Of a DNA stretch of 64,000 bases, positions 62,906-64,000 are shown in pieces (the first letter of the stretch is position 1; the number at the start of each line of letters is the position of its first letter). The stretch covers positions 382,501-446,500 of the forward strand of contig NZ_CP040676.1 of NCBI RefSeq assembly GCF_005960665.1, read 5' to 3'. Source of the DNA: Exiguobacterium mexicanum. GTDB taxonomy: Bacteria > Bacillota > Bacilli > Exiguobacteriales > Exiguobacteriaceae. The notes under the pieces were generated by a model, which saw only the letters and a list, made by a program, of their open reading frames with translations, was not told where the DNA came from and did no database searches. A program made the translations under genes and the position numbers.

Positions 62906-62981
62906 AATTTAGTCCATAGTCTTTTAAACATGAAATTTTATCAATGACTAATATTTTTTATATGATGAATTATAAAATTAA

Positions 62982-64000
62982 GTGCAACACCTGAACGTGA
63001 ACGCAAAAAAGCCCATAGCGACGGCCTCGTGTAGAATGAAGTTACCACACAAACATTCAGACGGAGGAATCGCTATGAGCTACACCCATCTTACCACAGC
63101 CGAACGCGTGAAAATAGAGACCTATCTGGAGCTCGGGATGTCCATCCGGTCCATCGCGAGACGGATCGGGCGACAGCCCTCGACCGTCTCGCGGGAGATC
63201 AGACGGAACCCCGACTATGTGGCTGAACGTGCCCAGAAACGCCACGAGAAGGCGAAGACCAACTGCGGCGCCAAGACGAAACTCGATGACACGATGCGCC
63301 GGACGATCGTCGAGAAGCTGCGTGCGACCTGGTCCCCGGAACAGATCGTCGGCCGTCTCTACACAGGAAAAATTGCCTTCTCCACCATCTACCGTTGGAT
63401 CTATGCGGGACGGATCGACGTGCCCCTGACCGTGCTCCGCCAGAAGGGGAAACGTCAAAAGCCGACCGAGATGCGCGGGCGCATCAACATTGGACTCCCC
63501 ATCTCGCAACGACCGCCAGAGGTCAGGGGGCGCCAGACGTTCGGGCACTGGGAGCTCGACACCATGGTCTCCGGACGAGGGAAATCGAAGGCGTGCGTCG
63601 CGACGTTCATCGAGCGGAAGAGCCGGTTCTATCTCGCCCTGCCGATCACGGACCGCACCGCGGCCTCGATGGAGGGGGCGATCCATGCGGTGCACGGCGC
63701 CTTCCCGGACGGCACGTTCGAGACGGCGACGACGGACCGTGGCAAGGAGTTCAGCGGTCACGAGCGCATCCAGTCGTCACTCGGCGTGCCGATGTATTTC
63801 GCCGACCCGTACTCATCGTGGCAACGGAGGAGCAACGAGAACGCCAACGGGCTCCTCCGCGAGTTCTTCCCGAAAGGAACGGACTTCGCGCAGGTGGCGT
63901 ACGATGAACTCACGGACGCGCTGGCCAAGATCAACGGGCGGCCGAGAAAATGCCTGAACTGGAAAACCGCACACGAGGTCCTCACCGAGGAAGTGTTGCG
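62982..64000 (+). mobile_element. IS30-family insertion sequence, right end outside window
   Basis: From about 62,982 the composition changes abruptly from AT-rich to GC-rich, a short AACACC-rich end region leads to an IS30 transposase at 63075 and the element continues past 64,000. The left terminal inverted repeat probably begins GTGCAACACCTGAACG but cannot be confirmed without the right end. It lies directly after the sugar-transferase gene, so it may have split or displaced the rest of the EPS operon. Confidence 0.8.
63075..64000 (+). CDS. IS30-family transposase, partial (C-terminus cut)
   Basis: An IS30 transposase of at least 308 residues, open to the window end; family members are about 310-340, so only the tail is lost. 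Start ATG 63075 after GGAGG. N-terminal HTH (SIRSIARRIGRQPSTVSREI), then the DDE catalytic triad Asp162 (HWELDTMV), Asp221 (TTDRGKEF) and Glu255 (RRSNENANG); the 33-residue spacing of the last two is typical. It looks intact. Confidence 0.93.
   Translation, partial: MSYTHLTTAERVKIETYLELGMSIRSIARRIGRQPSTVSREIRRNPDYVAERAQKRHEKAKTNCGAKTKLDDTMRRTIVEKLRATWSPEQIVGRLYTGKIAFSTIYRWIYAGRIDVPLTVLRQKGKRQKPTEMRGRINIGLPISQRPPEVRGRQTFGHWELDTMVSGRGKSKACVATFIERKSRFYLALPITDRTAASMEGAIHAVHGAFPDGTFETATTDRGKEFSGHERIQSSLGVPMYFADPYSSWQRRSNENANGLLREFFPKGTDFAQVAYDELTDALAKINGRPRKCLNWKTAHEVLTEEVL

Noticed and set aside
63057-63761. 234-residue minus-strand frame over the IS30 transposase
   Set aside because: It is antisense to an intact transposase and its Arg-rich composition reflects the high GC content.
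1-64000. CRISPR array, rRNA or tRNA genes
   Set aside because: No direct-repeat array, cloverleaf or rRNA-like sequence was seen on either strand.

Overview
The window looks like a moderately GC-rich, low-copy chromosomal segment of a Bacillales bacterium, most likely an Exiguobacterium or close relative. The evidence is the AGGAGG-type ribosome binding sites, the Bacillus-type gene sets (PaiA/PaiB, a YfiY/YfiZ/YfhA-like siderophore importer, gluconate genes, LCP proteins, CpsD/CapB and CpsB/CapC), and good matches to sigma-A, sigma-B, Fur, CcpA (cre) and BglG/LicT (RAT) sites. No rRNA, tRNA or CRISPR array was seen. Taxonomy is an inference from gene content only.

Layout. 1-4.9 kb: copper homeostasis island (lipoprotein end, multicopper oxidase, divergent CopB P-type ATPase behind a CsoR-like operator, lipoprotein). 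4.9-9.1 kb: two-component system, MurE-like ligase, DUF305 membrane protein. 9.1-15.6 kb: redox and regulatory genes arranged as divergent regulator/enzyme pairs (HxlR with a frameshifted NAD(P)-binding protein, Rrf2 with a QorB-like reductase), a soluble histidine kinase, TerC, and a Cof phosphatase behind a RAT antiterminator element. 15.7-20.1 kb: two chemoreceptors and a TVP38 protein. 20.1-23.4 kb: DUF1801/DUF2200 pair, MarR, PaiA, haloacid dehalogenase, PaiB. 23.5-26.7 kb: Fur-controlled siderophore importer. 26.7-30.4 kb: SDR/TetR pair, cytidine deaminase, polysaccharide deacetylase, GNAT protein and a decayed Lrp/AsnC remnant.

30.4-34.3 kb: alpha-glucoside phosphotransferase locus (GntR, GH4 6-phospho-alpha-glucosidase, and a PTS permease whose 5' end is deleted and frameshifted). 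34.4-43.4 kb: WYL regulator, DHFR-like reductase, gluconate operon (gnd, gntP, gntK with a perfect cre), a c-di-GMP MHYT-PAS-GGDEF-EAL protein, RpiR regulator. 43.4-47.7 kb: general-stress block (Mn catalase, FAD-Rieske protein, DUF2512, two CotF-like proteins) with sigma-B-like promoters. 47.8-51.7 kb: MFS transporter, NADPH-FMN oxidoreductase, a second 6-phosphogluconate dehydrogenase. 52.1-62.9 kb: cell-surface polymer region (two LCP proteins around a YihY protein, a GH13-like protein lacking catalytic residues, galE, an SH3-like membrane protein, chain-length regulator, BY-kinase, phosphatase, galU, priming sugar transferase). An IS30-family element occupies the right end and runs out of the window.

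Several genes carry lesions: two single-base frameshifts (about 9,297 and 11,593), one internal deletion (about 32,728) and one remnant (30,158-30,347). They could be genuine decay; the two single-base cases could also be assembly errors. The most unusual items are the catalytically stripped GH13-like protein (55,125-56,333), the RAT element controlling a lone sugar-phosphatase-type gene (13,133-13,199), and the spore-coat-like proteins in a stress-type operon.
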